Part shown: one piece after another, positions 1 through 11,399 of the stretch | Numbering within the stretch: position 1 is the stretch's first letter | How the letters are laid out: each line of letters opens with the position of its first letter | DNA from: Neoechinorhynchus agilis | Lineage: Eukaryota; Acanthocephala | Length of the DNA stretch: 64,000 nucleotides | Assembly: GCA_051530055.1 (NCBI GenBank) | Contig: CM121341.1 | Coordinates: 4,960,001 to 5,024,000, forward strand | Direction: 5' to 3' | Made by a program: the position numbers and the translations under genes | The notes under the pieces: model-generated | Told to the model about the DNA's origin: nothing | Database searches by the model: none | Seen by the model: only the letters and a program-made list of their open reading frames with translations

Positions 1-92
1 AACCTGACGATGATCTCCAACCTTGATTGCAACTATCAATCTAAGTAGTTATTTTCATGTCCACGGGACTCCCGAGTTGTTTAGGATGAAAA
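1..92 (-). mobile_element. 3' tail of a LINE copy (5'-truncated)
   Basis: These bases match 2773-2858 with scattered differences. There, the same stretch is the downstream end of a minus-strand LINE with a reverse-transcriptase reading frame. The match stops near base 92, so this looks like a severely 5'-truncated copy, or the end of one cut by the window edge. No coding capacity is visible here. Confidence 0.5.
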
Positions 93-269
93 GTACATGA
101 GTTCTTTGAAATTTGTTCCGCAGTTCAGTAGAAATGTCCATGGTTATTTGAATAAATCTCAAGTTTTTCATTTTTATCGCTTATTCGCTGAAGCTCTTAA
201 TACTTTAGGCCCAAGCGCCAAAATTTCCGTTTGACCAATCAGCGAAGAACGCAGAGCTTTTCATTTAAG

Positions 270-902
270 ATGTCTAAGAAAGCAAAAGTAGAGGAAGAAG
301 TGAATTCTAGCGAATTGATTGACATTGAGTTCGACGCATATCCTCCTTCGGAACGATTTCGTAATGGAATTCAATTTCTTCTTAAGCAATTCGATTTCAT
401 AAAATCCCTTAAAAGCGAAAGTGAGGATGTGGTAGAAAAGCTTACGGATTTAATGATCGAACAGCATCCAATTGGTAGTGTGATAATCGAAGCGGACGAC
501 GACGATGCAGACCAAAATATCGACGAAGACATTTCAGTATTTGCGCTTTTGACCGTTGTTCCTTTAGAAGATACTCGGCTCGACTCGGTATTTAATCTTT
601 TTTGTGTGAATAAATCAGCACCCAGAAGCGATTGTTGTCTTTTGATAAACCTTCGAGTTCCAGGTCTTCCTGTGGACTATATGCTGCTTTCTCTTAAAGA
701 CCTCCTTTCCGATCTCAATGATAGACCTTTCAAATATTGGATCCTTTTTGAAGATCAATGTGACTTTTCTGAAGACAATTTTGAAAACGTTTGCTATGAT
801 CGTTGGACTATTAAAGGATCGACATCGCGAGTGATGGTCTTTGAAGCGAGCACAGTTGAGAATCGTCTAGTGAAGTCTTTGGAAAAGTCTATAAAGAAAT
901 GA
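270..902 (+). CDS. BCCIP: BCCIP/Bcp1-family protein
   Basis: A single-exon frame of 210 residues. I chose the ATG at 270 rather than the upstream in-frame ATG at 231 because an acceptor-like TTTAAG directly precedes it and the family-like sequence begins there. A basic and acidic N-terminus is followed by the typical core 'IDIEFDAYPP', 'LTDLMIEQHPIGSVI', an acidic run (DDDDAD) and 'DEDISVFALLTVVPL', then the C-terminal block 'PFKYWILFEDQ'. BCCIP/Bcp1 proteins are nuclear; yeast Bcp1 chaperones ribosomal protein uL14, and human BCCIP binds BRCA2 and p21. This copy is shorter than the human protein (about 314 residues), mainly in the middle. AATAAA-like signals lie just downstream (about 931). 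Confidence 0.85.
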   Translation: MSKKAKVEEEVNSSELIDIEFDAYPPSERFRNGIQFLLKQFDFIKSLKSESEDVVEKLTDLMIEQHPIGSVIIEADDDDADQNIDEDISVFALLTVVPLEDTRLDSVFNLFCVNKSAPRSDCCLLINLRVPGLPVDYMLLSLKDLLSDLNDRPFKYWILFEDQCDFSEDNFENVCYDRWTIKGSTSRVMVFEASTVENRLVKSLEKSIKK

Positions 903-2025
903 TTAAAATGTAACAATCAATGAATCGATGAAATAAATTGAAATTTCGCTTTTTATGAGTTTAGATGTAAAAAGCGCGTTTGTTATAAACTCATTCTAAG
1001 AAAAAATTATATTAACGCTGATTAATTGCCGTTAACCTATACCCTGATTCCTCCTGCAAATGTAGAAAAAAAGTGATTTATTGACGTTCTTAGGAGAATT
1101 TAAAACTTAAATTCAATGAATTAACAAACTTTTTAAGCATTATTTCTGCTTTAAGTCAAAAAAAATCAAAAGAATGCCGTTGTTTTTAGTGGTTTTAATT
1201 CTGATTTAATAAGTATTTTAGTATATTGTTTATTTGATACAACAGACAAGAAAACACAATCGGAATTCATGTATTGGTCACTATGGTTTAAAGGTCCAAA
1301 ATTTATTTCGACCTGCATTTTGCGGCTTTATCTTTGATGCGGTTTTTTATATAACAAAACAAAGCATAAAATGATTTTTAATTCTTTACGAATGACTCTT
1401 AAAAGTTTTTTAGGAGAAAGATTTTTTAGAAGAGTCTCATATAAAATTGATTTTTAATACCTTTCATCGAATATATTGATTTCCTTCACAGCATCGAGCG
1501 CACAATAAACGCAATAAAATAATTAAGAAAGTTTATCGTTGAAAATGGCAGCTCAAATCGATTCGTTATTTTGTGGAGACAGAAAGAGAGATAAAAGCGC
1601 GATTAAGAAAAGAACACTTCGAAAAGTTTTATTTACTTGTTCTCATTTCCTTCGTCCACTTTTATAATCTTAACGAAGGTCCGGTGCATCCATTGAACGA
1701 GACCGTTAATAAACACAAAATTAAATATTGATTTTATTCATTAATCGATTAATAAGAATCATTATTTCTATGTCAAAAAGTTAGAACGCTAATTAATCAC
1801 TTGATCGACGGCAATCTGCCAAGAAACGAAGTTTAATAAGAACATTTTAAGTCAACAAAACAAAAAAACGCTAACAAAATGGTATCCAAAACACCAACCT
1901 CGATGCTGACAAATATTTGTCCATTTATTCACCATTGTTTGTTCTTGGCGATTTACGGATAAAGCGGAACGATTCGAACCTGTTCAATGTGAACTCTCTC
2001 TTGGTGTTGTTCTGACCTCGATCAA
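903..2025. other. intergenic, no gene seen
   Basis: AT-rich spacer between BCCIP and the forkhead gene. I see no convincing frame, RNA gene or tandem repeat. It probably holds the BCCIP 3' end and the forkhead promoter. Confidence 0.5.
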
Positions 2026-2496
2026 ATGCATTCCTCTGCAGAAATAGTGAACGGCGCAATCAGTGAATGGGACCACGCAAGTTATGCGGATTTAATAGAA
2101 GCAGCGCTCGAGCACAGTTTGATCGGCATACTGCGGGTCAATGAAATCTACGAATGGATTCAGGACAATATCCCATATTTCCAACAAAGAACAGATAGCA
2201 AGTCGTGGAAAGGATCGATCAGGAATACACTTTCTTATTGTCAAAGATTCAGGAAAATTCCGGTTAGAGGGAGACCGAGGAAATCGTTTTGGGCGATCAA
2301 TGGTAACAGGACGAGTGGTCGACTGTGGCGACCAAAAGGACGACAACAAATTGCCGAGGAATTAAGGATTCAGCGTCCTCATCTGAATGGAAATGCATCT
2401 CAAGTACTTCAACAGGACAATTCAAGAATCTGCGAACAGGAGAACTTAGCGGTTACAGATCAAGTGATGCCAAACGGCGACCGAGAATCAGAGTGA
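2026..2496 (+). CDS. small divergent forkhead-domain protein
   Basis: Intronless frame of 156 residues. Residues 19-92 read as a forkhead (winged-helix) domain: 'SYADLIEAAL' (helix 1), 'LRVNEIYEWIQDNIPYF' (helix 2), 'SWKGSIRNTLSYCQRF' (recognition helix) and 'GRPRKSFWAING' (wing and strand). Forkhead proteins are nuclear transcription factors. The usual recognition-helix core is WxNSIRHNLS. Here the base-contacting Asn is Gly63, the His is Asn67, and the next Asn is Thr68, so DNA recognition may be altered or lost. The C-terminal 60 residues are polar and unrecognised. No acceptor sits at the ATG, unlike most neighbours. It could be a fast-evolving FOX paralogue or a decaying copy, although the frame is intact. 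Confidence 0.75.
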   Translation: MHSSAEIVNGAISEWDHASYADLIEAALEHSLIGILRVNEIYEWIQDNIPYFQQRTDSKSWKGSIRNTLSYCQRFRKIPVRGRPRKSFWAINGNRTSGRLWRPKGRQQIAEELRIQRPHLNGNASQVLQQDNSRICEQENLAVTDQVMPNGDRESE

Positions 2497-2767
2497 GTTT
2501 CCGTTGATCGGAAATGGTGATCTCAATACTTAAATAAGACGGATAAATGGAAGCCATCAGAGAGTTCAAGTTGAGGATTAAGACGTCTTTTTTTAATAAA
2601 GAACGTGCCTATAATTTCTAATACAATTTCATTGATAAACAAACTTGTTTTTCGTACTAAAATTTCTTAGTAGATCCGCATATTATTCGCAAAAACAGAA
2701 TCTATTGTTTCTACCAAAATTAATTGTTTAAATAAAATTAGAAAACAATTTTACAAAGAATTTCCTT

Positions 2768-5700
2768 CAGGAAGATGACGATGATCTTCACCTTGATTGC
2801 AATTATCAATCTAAGTAGTTATTTTCTTGTCCAAAAGACTCCAGAGTTGTTTAGGATGGGACTATGGCTTCCTCCCCGCGAGGTGTGCAGCAACCTACGA
2901 AGAATTTCAGCAACACCTGAGACTCGCCTAGAAATCACTTTCCCTGTTAGTCGTCTTAATGTAAAACCAATCGCGATGGGATGAATCCAACCGTCCTTCT
3001 TTTCTAAAGCGCAGAGGGAAGCGCCAGGGGACAGGTTGTTTCTTGAGAAAACGCCGACTAAGCGAGTCAAGGCGTTCAGGAGAACATTGGATGGATCACC
3101 TACGGAGAAGGACATCATGTCCTTTGGGTGCTGAGGCCGAAGCCCATCGGCTGACCCATTTGCGAACGAAGAAACGGCTTTACTGACTACATCAACCGAA
3201 AACTCGGACGGGGGTGTACGAGGGGATAATCTCCGAATATTCTAGGTAACCAGTGGGTCGATGATGTTTCTCTCTGAGAAGTTGGAGGGTTTTCGTATCA
3301 TCTCTTGCGAATTCGTTGGTGGACGATAGAATGCGAACCGCGCCTCGCCATCGGCGAATTTAGAAGGCATTCTCTGGGTCATTGAACGGGTCAGTGGCTT
3401 TGAAAAATCTCCCCTAAAAACGCGAGCTTTGCGTAGGACATCTCCAAACGAATTGTCGAAGGAGGACACCCGGCTTTTGATGAGGGTAACAATGGACACC
3501 TCAGATGGAACTCCAGCACAAAAGTCTCGGGAATTCAAAAAGGCGTAGATATTTCGGTATTCGTCTCGAGACAGTCGCTCAGCTGAATACCTCTTCGCTA
3601 CCTGAAATCGAGCGCCTTTCGGGGTCCGCTTCAGGATGTTTCTGGGCAGCGCACGATCTCCAGCAACGAAGGGGTGCAACGTAGGATGTTTTGGATGTTG
3701 TGACGAGGTTCAGTGAGCTGAGGAGTAGAGTTTGCTGGCAGAAGGCCGGAACCAACGCATCAAGAATCCCTTGGGCCGTGAGTCCGAAATTCCTCCCCTT
3801 TCGTAAGTGTTGAGACCACCGGAAACGAATTGTCGAAGGAGGACACCCGGCTTTTGATGAGGGTAACAAGGACACCTCAGATGGAACTCCAGCACAAAAG
3901 TCTCGGGAATGCAAAAAGGCGTAGATATTTCGGTATTCGTCTCGAGACAGTCGCTCAGCTGAATACCTCTTCGCTACCTGAAATCGAGCGCCTTTCGGGG
4001 TCCGCTTCAGGATGTTTCTGGGCAGCGCACGATCTCCAGCAACGAAGGGGTGCAACGTAGGATGTTTTGGATGTTGTGACGAGGTTCAGTGAGCTGAGGA
4101 GTAGAGTTTGCTGGCAGAAGGCCGGAACCAACGCATCAAGAATCCCTTGGGCCGTGAGTCCGAAATTCCTCCCCTTTCGTAAGTGTTGAGACCACCGGAA
4201 ACGAATTGTCGAAGGAGGACACCCGGCTTTTGATGAGGGTAACAAGGGACACCTCAGATGGAACTCCAGCACAAAAGTCTCGGGAATGCAAAAAGGCGTA
4301 GATATTTCGGTATTCGTCTCGAGACAGTCGCTCAGCTGAATACCTCTTCGCTACCTGAAATCGAGCGCCTTTCGGGGTCCGCTTCAGGATGTTTCTGGGC
4401 AGCGCACGATCTCCAGCAACGAAGGGTGCAACGTAGGATGTTTTGGATGTTGTGACGAGGTTCAGTGAGCTGAGGAGTAGAGTTTGCTGGCAGAAGGCCG
4501 GAACCAACGCATCAAGAATCCCTTGGGCCGTGAGTCCGAAATTCCTCCCCTTTCGTAAGTGTTGAGACCACCGGAAACGAATTGTCGAAGGAGGACACCC
4601 GGCTTTTGATGAGGGTAACAAGGGACACCTCAGATGGAACTCCAGCACAAAAGTCTCGGGAATGCAAAAAGGCGTAGATATTTCGGTATTCGTCTCGAGA
4701 CAGTCGCTCAGCTGAATACCTCTTCGCTACCTGAAATCGAGCGCCTTTCGGGGTCCGCTTCAGGATGTTTCTGGGCAGCGCACGATCTCCAGCAACGAAG
4801 GGGTGCAACGTAGGATGTTTTGGATGTTGTGACGAGGTTCAGTGAGCTGAGGAGTAGAGTTTGCTGGCAGAAGGCCGGAACCAACGCATCAAGAATCCCT
4901 TGGGCCGTGAGTCCGAAATTCCTCCCCTTTCGTAAGTGTTGAGACCACCGGAAACGAATTGTCGAAGGAGGACACCCGGCTTTTGATGAGGGTAACAAGG
5001 GACACCTCAGATGGAACTCCAGCACAAAAGTCTCGGGAATGCAAAAAGGCGTAGATATTTCGGTATTCGTCTCGAGACAGTCGCTCAGCTGAATACCTCT
5101 TCGCTACCTGAAATCGAGCGCCTTTCGGGGTCCGCTTCAGGATGTTTCTGGGCAGCGCACGATCTCCAGCAACGAAGGGGTGCAACGGTTTTGGATGTTG
5201 TGACGAGGTTCAGTGAGCTGAGGAGTAGAGTTTGCTGGCAGAAGGCCGGAACCAACGCATCAAGAATCCCTTGGGCCGTGAGTCCGAAATTCCTCCCCTT
5301 TCGTAAGTGTTGAGACCACCGGAAACGAATTGTCGAAGGAGGACACCCGGCTTTTGATGAGGGTAACAAGGGACACCTCAGATGGAACTCCAGCACAAAA
5401 GTCTCGGGAATGCAAAAAGGCGTAGATATTTCGGTATTCGTCTCGAGACAGTCGCTCAGCTGAATACCTCTTCGCTACCTGAAATCGAGCGCCTTTCGGG
5501 GTCCGCTTCAGGATGTTTCTGGGCAGCGCACGATCTCCAGCAACGAAGGGGTGCAACGTAGGATGTTTTGGATGTTGTGACGAGGTTCAGTGAGCTGAGG
5601 AGTAGAGTTTGCTGGCAGAAGGCCGGAACCAACGCATCAAGAATCCCTTGGGCCGTGAGTCCGAAATTCCTCCCCTTTCGTAAGTGTTGAGACCACCGGA

Positions 5701-5830
5701 CCTCGGGCATCGTTGGCCTTTCGCCGTCGTCAGCAGCGTCGAGCGCGGGCGGATCTTGGTTTTGTGAGATGGTCAAGTTCCCGAGTGGAGCGAGGTGACG
5801 GCGGTGGAATCGTTGACATGCCGATTGCTT
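2768..5830 (-). mobile_element. LINE-type non-LTR retrotransposon, partial
   Basis: Read on the minus strand. About 3200 to 2819 encodes a reverse-transcriptase stretch. It contains 'SSFANGSADGLRPQHPKDMMS', then 'GASLCALEKKDG', 'IHPIAIGFTLRRLTGKV' and 'SRRVSGVAEILRR'. This matches the 'NGSAGGLDGLRPQHLKD...LCALxKKDGGIRPIAxGxTLRRL' signature common in invertebrate non-LTR retrotransposons. The fingers region is present. The catalytic FADD motif is not, because the frame ends at 2819 and runs into the shared 3' tail (2768-2860). Upstream (3242-3680) lies more element coding sequence in shifted frames, then six tandem 376-bp monomers and a CpG-rich 5' segment at 5700-5830. Several frame changes make it non-functional. 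Confidence 0.65.
3447..5699 (-). repeat. tandem array, about 376 bp x 6, in the 5' half of the LINE
   Basis: The start 'AACGAATTGTCGAAGGAGG' recurs near 3446, 3823, 4200, 4575, 4952 and 5325, giving a period of about 371-377 bp. Units are nearly identical; differences are small indels, for example one G lost near 4427 and a TAGGAT segment lost near 5188. Minus-strand frames of 98-170 residues come from the unit and end in stops, so the array is not one long gene. The leftmost unit passes into unique element sequence, so the array expanded from an internal piece of the LINE. Confidence 0.85.
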
Positions 5831-5835
5831 GTAAG

Positions 5836-7042
5836 TTTTTCCATATTGAAATACAAAAATGTTAGTAATAGAAGCTACAAATATCTTCGTTCATTGATAT
5901 CATAAGATAAATCGATTGGAAATAGAATCGATTGATCAACTTTCAAACTGATTTTATGAGCTTGTACCATTTTGTTTGTAAGTTTTTAAATATGTGAAAC
6001 ATTATTTTTGATAATCTCCATGGGCGCTTTGTCGCTTTCATTAAAATTAAACTTTTATAAGAAATTGTCGACGTTTCGGTTTTTTTTCCGAAAATCCGTT
6101 TGTAAAAATCGAACGATTACATCATCACCAAAATGTACCAAACCGGAAAACTAGCAACGATTTTTTTCCATTTACGATTCCGCGTTCGCCGCTTTACGAC
6201 CTTCATCTAAGAAACAAAAGTGATGACGTCACGCGATTACTCTTAGACGAAATGACCTCAAATCTTTTCCTTAGCGGTGACGTCAGTTAACGAAATTTAT
6301 TGATTTTTAAAAGTGAGCTTCAGACGCGCGTAGAATAGTAAAAAAACGATCGTTCAGTTTCGGCTTTATTTGCGTGGAGATTGTCGGTAAATTCGGCAAT
6401 TTTGAGTTTTTTAAAGATGAAAAGTCTAAGCCGAGATAATTGCTACCCAGTGGATAGGAATAATATTTCGCTTCTTTATTAAACTGAAAATGGAAATCCG
6501 AGAATCAGAAATCTGCCATTCGCATTGGAATTTTGAGCTCGACGATTTTTATCCTTTAATTCTAGTCTAAAAAATCGAATATAAGTCGTAAATTGTCAAA
6601 TTGACAAAATTACGCGTTCATAATAATGATTTAAGAGTAATCGGAGTTTAGATTTTATGAGTCTTTGATTTGATTAGTTCGCTAGTGCAGAATCCTTCTT
6701 AGAGAACTTTAGTTTCGTTAACCACCAAGTAAATATTCTCTCTTCCGATTCGAATCGATTATGAACCGATGAGCCCAATGATTTGCGTTTCATTAAGAAA
6801 TTTTCGTTTTCTGGATTATCCGAAACACAATTCATTTGATTATGTCTGTCAGTGTAACTTACGTTCGTATTGAACTTTTTTAGCTGAAAAAACAATATTC
6901 CCCGATCCTTCCATTGCTTTGTGCAAATAAAGACTCCGCAATTAATAAGCCTGATAGAAAAAAGTAGACCTCGTCGGATTCTATTTGTGAGGGATAATTT
7001 TGTAAGGTCGATATTTTAGGTACCGGTGGCAATGTGATTGGA
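5836..7042. other. intergenic region with likely promoter or 5' UTR
   Basis: No convincing protein frame. It carries two perfect CRE palindromes (6224 and 6278). A pyrimidine-rich acceptor-like site sits before an ATG at about 6417 that opens only a 21-codon frame. It may hold the promoter and 5' UTR introns of the gene starting at 7483. A minus-strand 73-codon frame (6674-6895) has no recognisable features. Confidence 0.4.
6224..6285. promoter_or_regulatory. pair of perfect CRE sites (TGACGTCA)
   Basis: TGACGTCA occurs at 6224-6231 and again at 6278-6285, 54 bp apart start to start. The octamer is the consensus site for CREB/ATF bZIP factors. Two perfect copies so close together in AT-rich DNA are unlikely by chance. 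The most likely target is the gene at 7483, about 1.2 kb downstream, but this is inferred from position only. Confidence 0.5.
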
Positions 7043-7264
7043 ATTATTGTTTAGAAGTCTACATCCGCAATAAATGATTATTTCGATAAAAAACAAGTTC
7101 GTCGAACCTCGTCGGGTCCATCATAAGTTTGTTTGCAAGTTTTTTCAACTGTGAATGCGTAAAAAACTTGTAAACAAACTGATAATGAACCCGACGAGGT
7201 TCGACGAAGGTGTTTTTAATCGAAATAATCATTTATTGCGGATGTAGACTTCTAAACAATAATT
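7043..7264. repeat. fold-back element with about 95-bp arms
   Basis: The left arm (TTATTGTTTAGAAGTCTACA...) is repeated in inverted orientation up to 7264, with a short spacer around 7140-7160. Arms contain the GAACC / GGGTTC mini-hairpin followed by an ATTATCAG tail. Relics of the same family lie at 12487-12504 and 63490-63521. No coding sequence, so a MITE-like non-autonomous element is likely. Confidence 0.8.
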
Positions 7265-7482
7265 CCTTAATTTTGTTTGTTTCCCCGAATTTACCGAGTT
7301 TTTCTGTAATTGTGAAGGCTCATTGATGAATGCGCTACTTTTAAGTGTGAGTTTTTGTGTTTGAAGAGGCCATTTTTTCTTAAGGAATTTCAACGGAACC
7401 TGAACGCAGGAATTATAGTTCATTTGATATACGGTTATGTCTTTTTAAAGGCGTAAAATCCTTCAATTGAATTCGATTTCAG

Positions 7483-10400
7483 ATGAACGATAAAAATAGT
7501 TTGAAGAAATATAAAGCTTTCCTTATCGAAGACGAACTTAGCTTCAACGCAACCGACCTGTCGGAGGCTGTTAAGAAAGCGACTGGAGACTCCAAAGTAT
7601 TATCATTTGAGAGCGTTGAATCATCAGGAATAAACGATTCCATACTACCCACAAGGAGAAGTGATGGCGTTTGCCTCAAAAAGGGAGAGCGTTTCAAGGA
7701 CTATGTTAAGACCGGTAAGTTTATTTAACCTTATTATGAAAGTTCTCATTATCTTTTAGCCGATTCGGATATTGATGCCACTGAAGTCGTTCACAATCTT
7801 TCATATGCAATAAAAGGAACCTGTTCTTACACAAGAAACTTGGCCTATTCGGACAGTTCATCATCGGGTACATCAATTGAGTTTGTTCCTGTGAGGAAGT
7901 CCCGGAGGCAACGGGAAAATAAAAGACGTATTCAATCAAGGGATGGCGATCCCGGAAATCATAGTAGAGGTGGACAAATCCATAGCCAGCGATCTTTGCA
8001 TGAAAACTGCCATACTCAAAAAATTAATGAGAATCCGGGCGCTAACAAGGTCGATTGTACTACCGAAATGAGTCAAATCGCGAATTACGTCCAATACAAC
8101 CGCGAAGCCATTATCGATAAGTCTGAAAACACAATTGTTCAATCCAGTGTTTGCATACACCGTAGTCAGTTCTTGAGTGCTCAATCGTCCACATTAATCG
8201 ATAAAACATTGTCCAATTTATCCAGCGAATCATGCGAGCTACCCTCAGTTCATATGCAACAGATTTCCAAAGAACCGTCTGAATTGAAAAAGTCGAATGT
8301 CGTAATTAATGAAGATTTTATTGCGTCCACCAGCTCACTAAACAAAATGAAGAATCAGTCATCCGTCAGATATAGAAGGGATCGAGAAATATTGACAAAC
8401 TCAGGGTACGATTGTAAGAATCTGGCGCCCAGTTCGACATCCAGCGCAAGCGCAACGAGAAGGCAAGGAACTACTGGAAGCCGTTCGTTAGCCAAAAGCG
8501 CCTTGAATCCAGAATCGAAAACTTATTCTACTGCGAGAATATCATCAGATTCCGATGACCTTCCGTCAAACGTGGAATCCACGGAGAAAATAACGTCCAA
8601 GTTAACGACGGCAGCAAGACAAACGCGAAAACAAGGAACTACTGGAAGCCGTTCGTTATCCAAAAGCGCCTTGAATCCAGAATCGAAAACTTATTCTACT
8701 GCGAGAATATCATCAGATTCCGATGACCTTCCGTCAAACGTGGAATCCACGGAGAAAATAACGTCCAAGTTAACGACGGCAGCAAGACAAACGCGAAAAC
8801 AAGGAACTACTGGAAGCCGTTCGTTATCCAAAAGCGCCTTGAATCCAGAATCGAAAACTTATTCTGCTGCGAGAATATCATCAGATTCCGATGACCTTCC
8901 GTCAAACGTGGAATCCACGGAGAAAATAACGTCCAGGTTAACGACGGCAGCAAGACAAACGCGAAGACAAGGAACTGCTGGAAGCCGTTCGTTATCCAAA
9001 AGCGCCTTGAATCCAGAATCGAAAACTTATTCTACTGCGAGAATATCATCAGATTCCGATGACCTTCCGTCAAACGTGGAATCCACGGAGAAAATAACGT
9101 CCAGGTTAACGACGGCAGCAAGACAAACGAGAAGACAAGGAACTGCTGGAAGCCGTTCGTTATCCAAAAGCGCCTTGAATCCAAAATCTAAAACTTATTC
9201 TACTGCGAGAATATCATCAGATTCCGACGACCTTCCGTCAAACGTTGAATCCACGAAGAAAATAACGTCCAGTTTAACGACGGCAGCAAGACAAACGAGA
9301 AGACAAGGAACTACTGGAAGCCGTTCGTTATCCAAAAGCGCCTTGAATCCAGAATCGAAAACTTATTCTGCTGCGAGAATTGTATCATCAGATTCCGATG
9401 ACCTTCCGTCAAACGTTGAATCCACGAAGAAAATAACGTCCAGGTTAACGACGGCAGCAAGACAAACGAGAAGACAAGGAACTGCTGGAAGCCGTTCGTT
9501 ATCCAAAAGCGCCTTGAATCCAGAATCGAAAACTTATTCTGCTGCGAGAATTGTATCATCAGATTCCGATGACCTTCCGTCAAACGTGGAATCCACGGAG
9601 AAAATAACGTCCAAGTTAACGACGGCAGCAAGACAAACGCCAAGGAACTACTGGAAGCCGTTCGTTATCCAAAAGCGCCTTGAATCCAGAATCGAAAACT
9701 TATTCTGCTGCGAGAATTGTATCATCAGATTCCGATGACCTTCCGTCAAACGTGGAATCCACGGAGAAAATAACGTCCAGGTTAACGACGGCAGCAAGAC
9801 AAACGCGAAGACAAGGAACTGCTGGAAGCCGTTCGTTGCCAAAAGCGCCTTGAATCCAGGATCGAAAACTTATTCTACTGCGAGAATATCATCAGATTCC
9901 GACGACCCTCCGTCAAACGTTGAATCCACGAAGAAAATAACGTCCAGGTTAACGACGGCAGCAAGACAAACGCGAAGACAAGGAACTGCTGGAAGCCGTT
10001 CGTTGTCCAAAAGCGCCTTGAATCCAGAATCGGAAACTTATTCTACTGCGAGAATATCATCAGATTCCGATGACCTTCCGTCAAACGTTGAATCCACGAA
10101 GAAAATAACGTCCAGATTAACGACGGCAGCAAGACAAACGAGAAGACAAGGAAGCCGAAGAAGCCGTTCGTTATCCAAAAGCACCTTAAATTCGAGATCA
10201 GAAACTCTTGTTAATAGCCGAACATCCAGGCCAGAAGTACATAAGTCAGTAAAAAACGAATCAGAACGTCCTAAATTGTATAAATCGAAATCGACAAGAC
10301 ATGCAAATGTCGGCGCTCAAGGAAGTAGTTGTCTTCATCAGAGCACTTCATCATTCAATGAGCCGGAGAATCGCCGTCCTTTTGATTCAAAAGAGCGTAA

Positions 10401-11079
10401 GGAGGAAGATGTGATCTCATTAAAATCGCCATTAAGAAAGGATTCAATATTTCGGAGCAAAGATAAACCGCCGTTGGGAAGAGAGTTGACTGCAGATGAT
10501 CGTGACCAATTCGAAACATTGCTGCCTTCGTCTCATTCCAATTTGCCGCAGTTCCCTCAATCGACTATTTATGAGCCCGCAGTAGCTTGTGCGGAGAAGG
10601 AAACAAATCAACGTAATTATCTCCAAAGTACAATGGTGGCCGCAGGTTGTAACAACCAATCATTGGCCGGATTGTTGCCTCCTTTGTCTCCGATTTCAAA
10701 GCCTGGTGAAAATAAGGATATGGACGAAATTTTCAAGGGAATTGGATCTCTTTACGTTACCGGCGATGGCGATATATGTGGCGATTTATCGTTAGTTGAA
10801 GTGCATGATACCCCGTACGGCAAAAAGTTAATTCTCGATCCCGGACGATCTTCGTTGTATGTTATAGAGCCGGGAAAGGAGATTTACGACAACGATATGG
10901 AATCGAAGCGTATTGTAGAGTTGTTTTCGCCTGAACGGCTTGATATTCGACGCCGAGGTGAGAGATGTTCCATCGATAGAGATGTTCATGTCATATTGAT
11001 TCAAAAGGGAACGGCATTGATGCTGTATAACAAAGACGAGTGCCGACGTGCCGTCGTTAAAGTCACTATTTCCGACTGA
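7483..11079 (+). CDS. serine-rich basic protein with about ten 56-residue tandem repeats
   Basis: Exon 1 is 7483-7714 (ATG directly after TTTCAG), a 45-nt GT...TTTTAG intron follows, and exon 2 starts at 7760. The N-terminal third is polar with a basic patch (residues 'RKSRRQRENKRR'). The middle (about 8455-10170) consists of 56-residue repeats with 'GSRSLSKSALNPESKTYS', 'SSDSDDLPSNVEST' and 'TTAARQTRRQG', rich in likely phosphosites. The last 120 residues are less biased and look like a folded beta-rich domain ('SLYVTGDGDICGDLSLVEV', 'HVILIQKGTALMLYN'). I do not recognise the family. A 5-nt deletion at 9640 and a 1-nt deletion near 9838 throw one repeat out of frame with a stop at 9736-9738, then restore the frame. 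This is either an assembly error or a damaged allele. Confidence 0.65.
8455..10170 (+). repeat. coding tandem repeat, 168 bp (56 codons), about 10 units
   Basis: The period is 168 bp, with 3-bp insertions in some units (ATATCATCA versus ATTGTATCATCA, giving an extra Val). The period is a multiple of three, so the repeat stays in frame. Synonymous and non-synonymous variants (Thr/Ala in TYSTAR/TYSAAR, Lys/Arg in QTRKQ/QTRRQ) are shared in blocks between units, as expected from recent unequal exchange. The last unit (about 10140-10200) is the most diverged. Confidence 0.9.
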
Positions 11080-11399
11080 TGTTGCTGCATCCTAATAAAA
11101 TATTAGTTGCATTGGTACATGAGCGCTCAAGTTTCCAAATGGGTAGATGCCAACTTAGTCATATTTTTATCTCCAGTTGCACTCTGCATATTGTAGACCA
11201 TTAATCGGTTGTCACAGGTCAACAGTTCAAGGGCTTCCTTCGATAAAATAACGCTACACTGAGATTACAACGGACCTCGTCGACATGTTCAGCTTGATTA
11301 AAGACCCAAGAGTCGGTGAGTACGCAGTCAGATTGCATTCTCCTCAATTTGTTAACATCTTTCTTGAGATTCCGAATGGTTTAATGAATAAGCGTCATC

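Noticed and set aside
3242-5776. Minus-strand ORFs such as MHPFVAGDRALPRN... repeated six times
   Set aside because: They are copies of one LINE-derived monomer with stops in each unit, not a host repeat protein.
10700-11079. CENP-C-type cupin at the end of the repeat protein
   Set aside because: Beta-rich look and terminal position are suggestive, but no CENP-C motif or clear cupin glycine pattern is seen.
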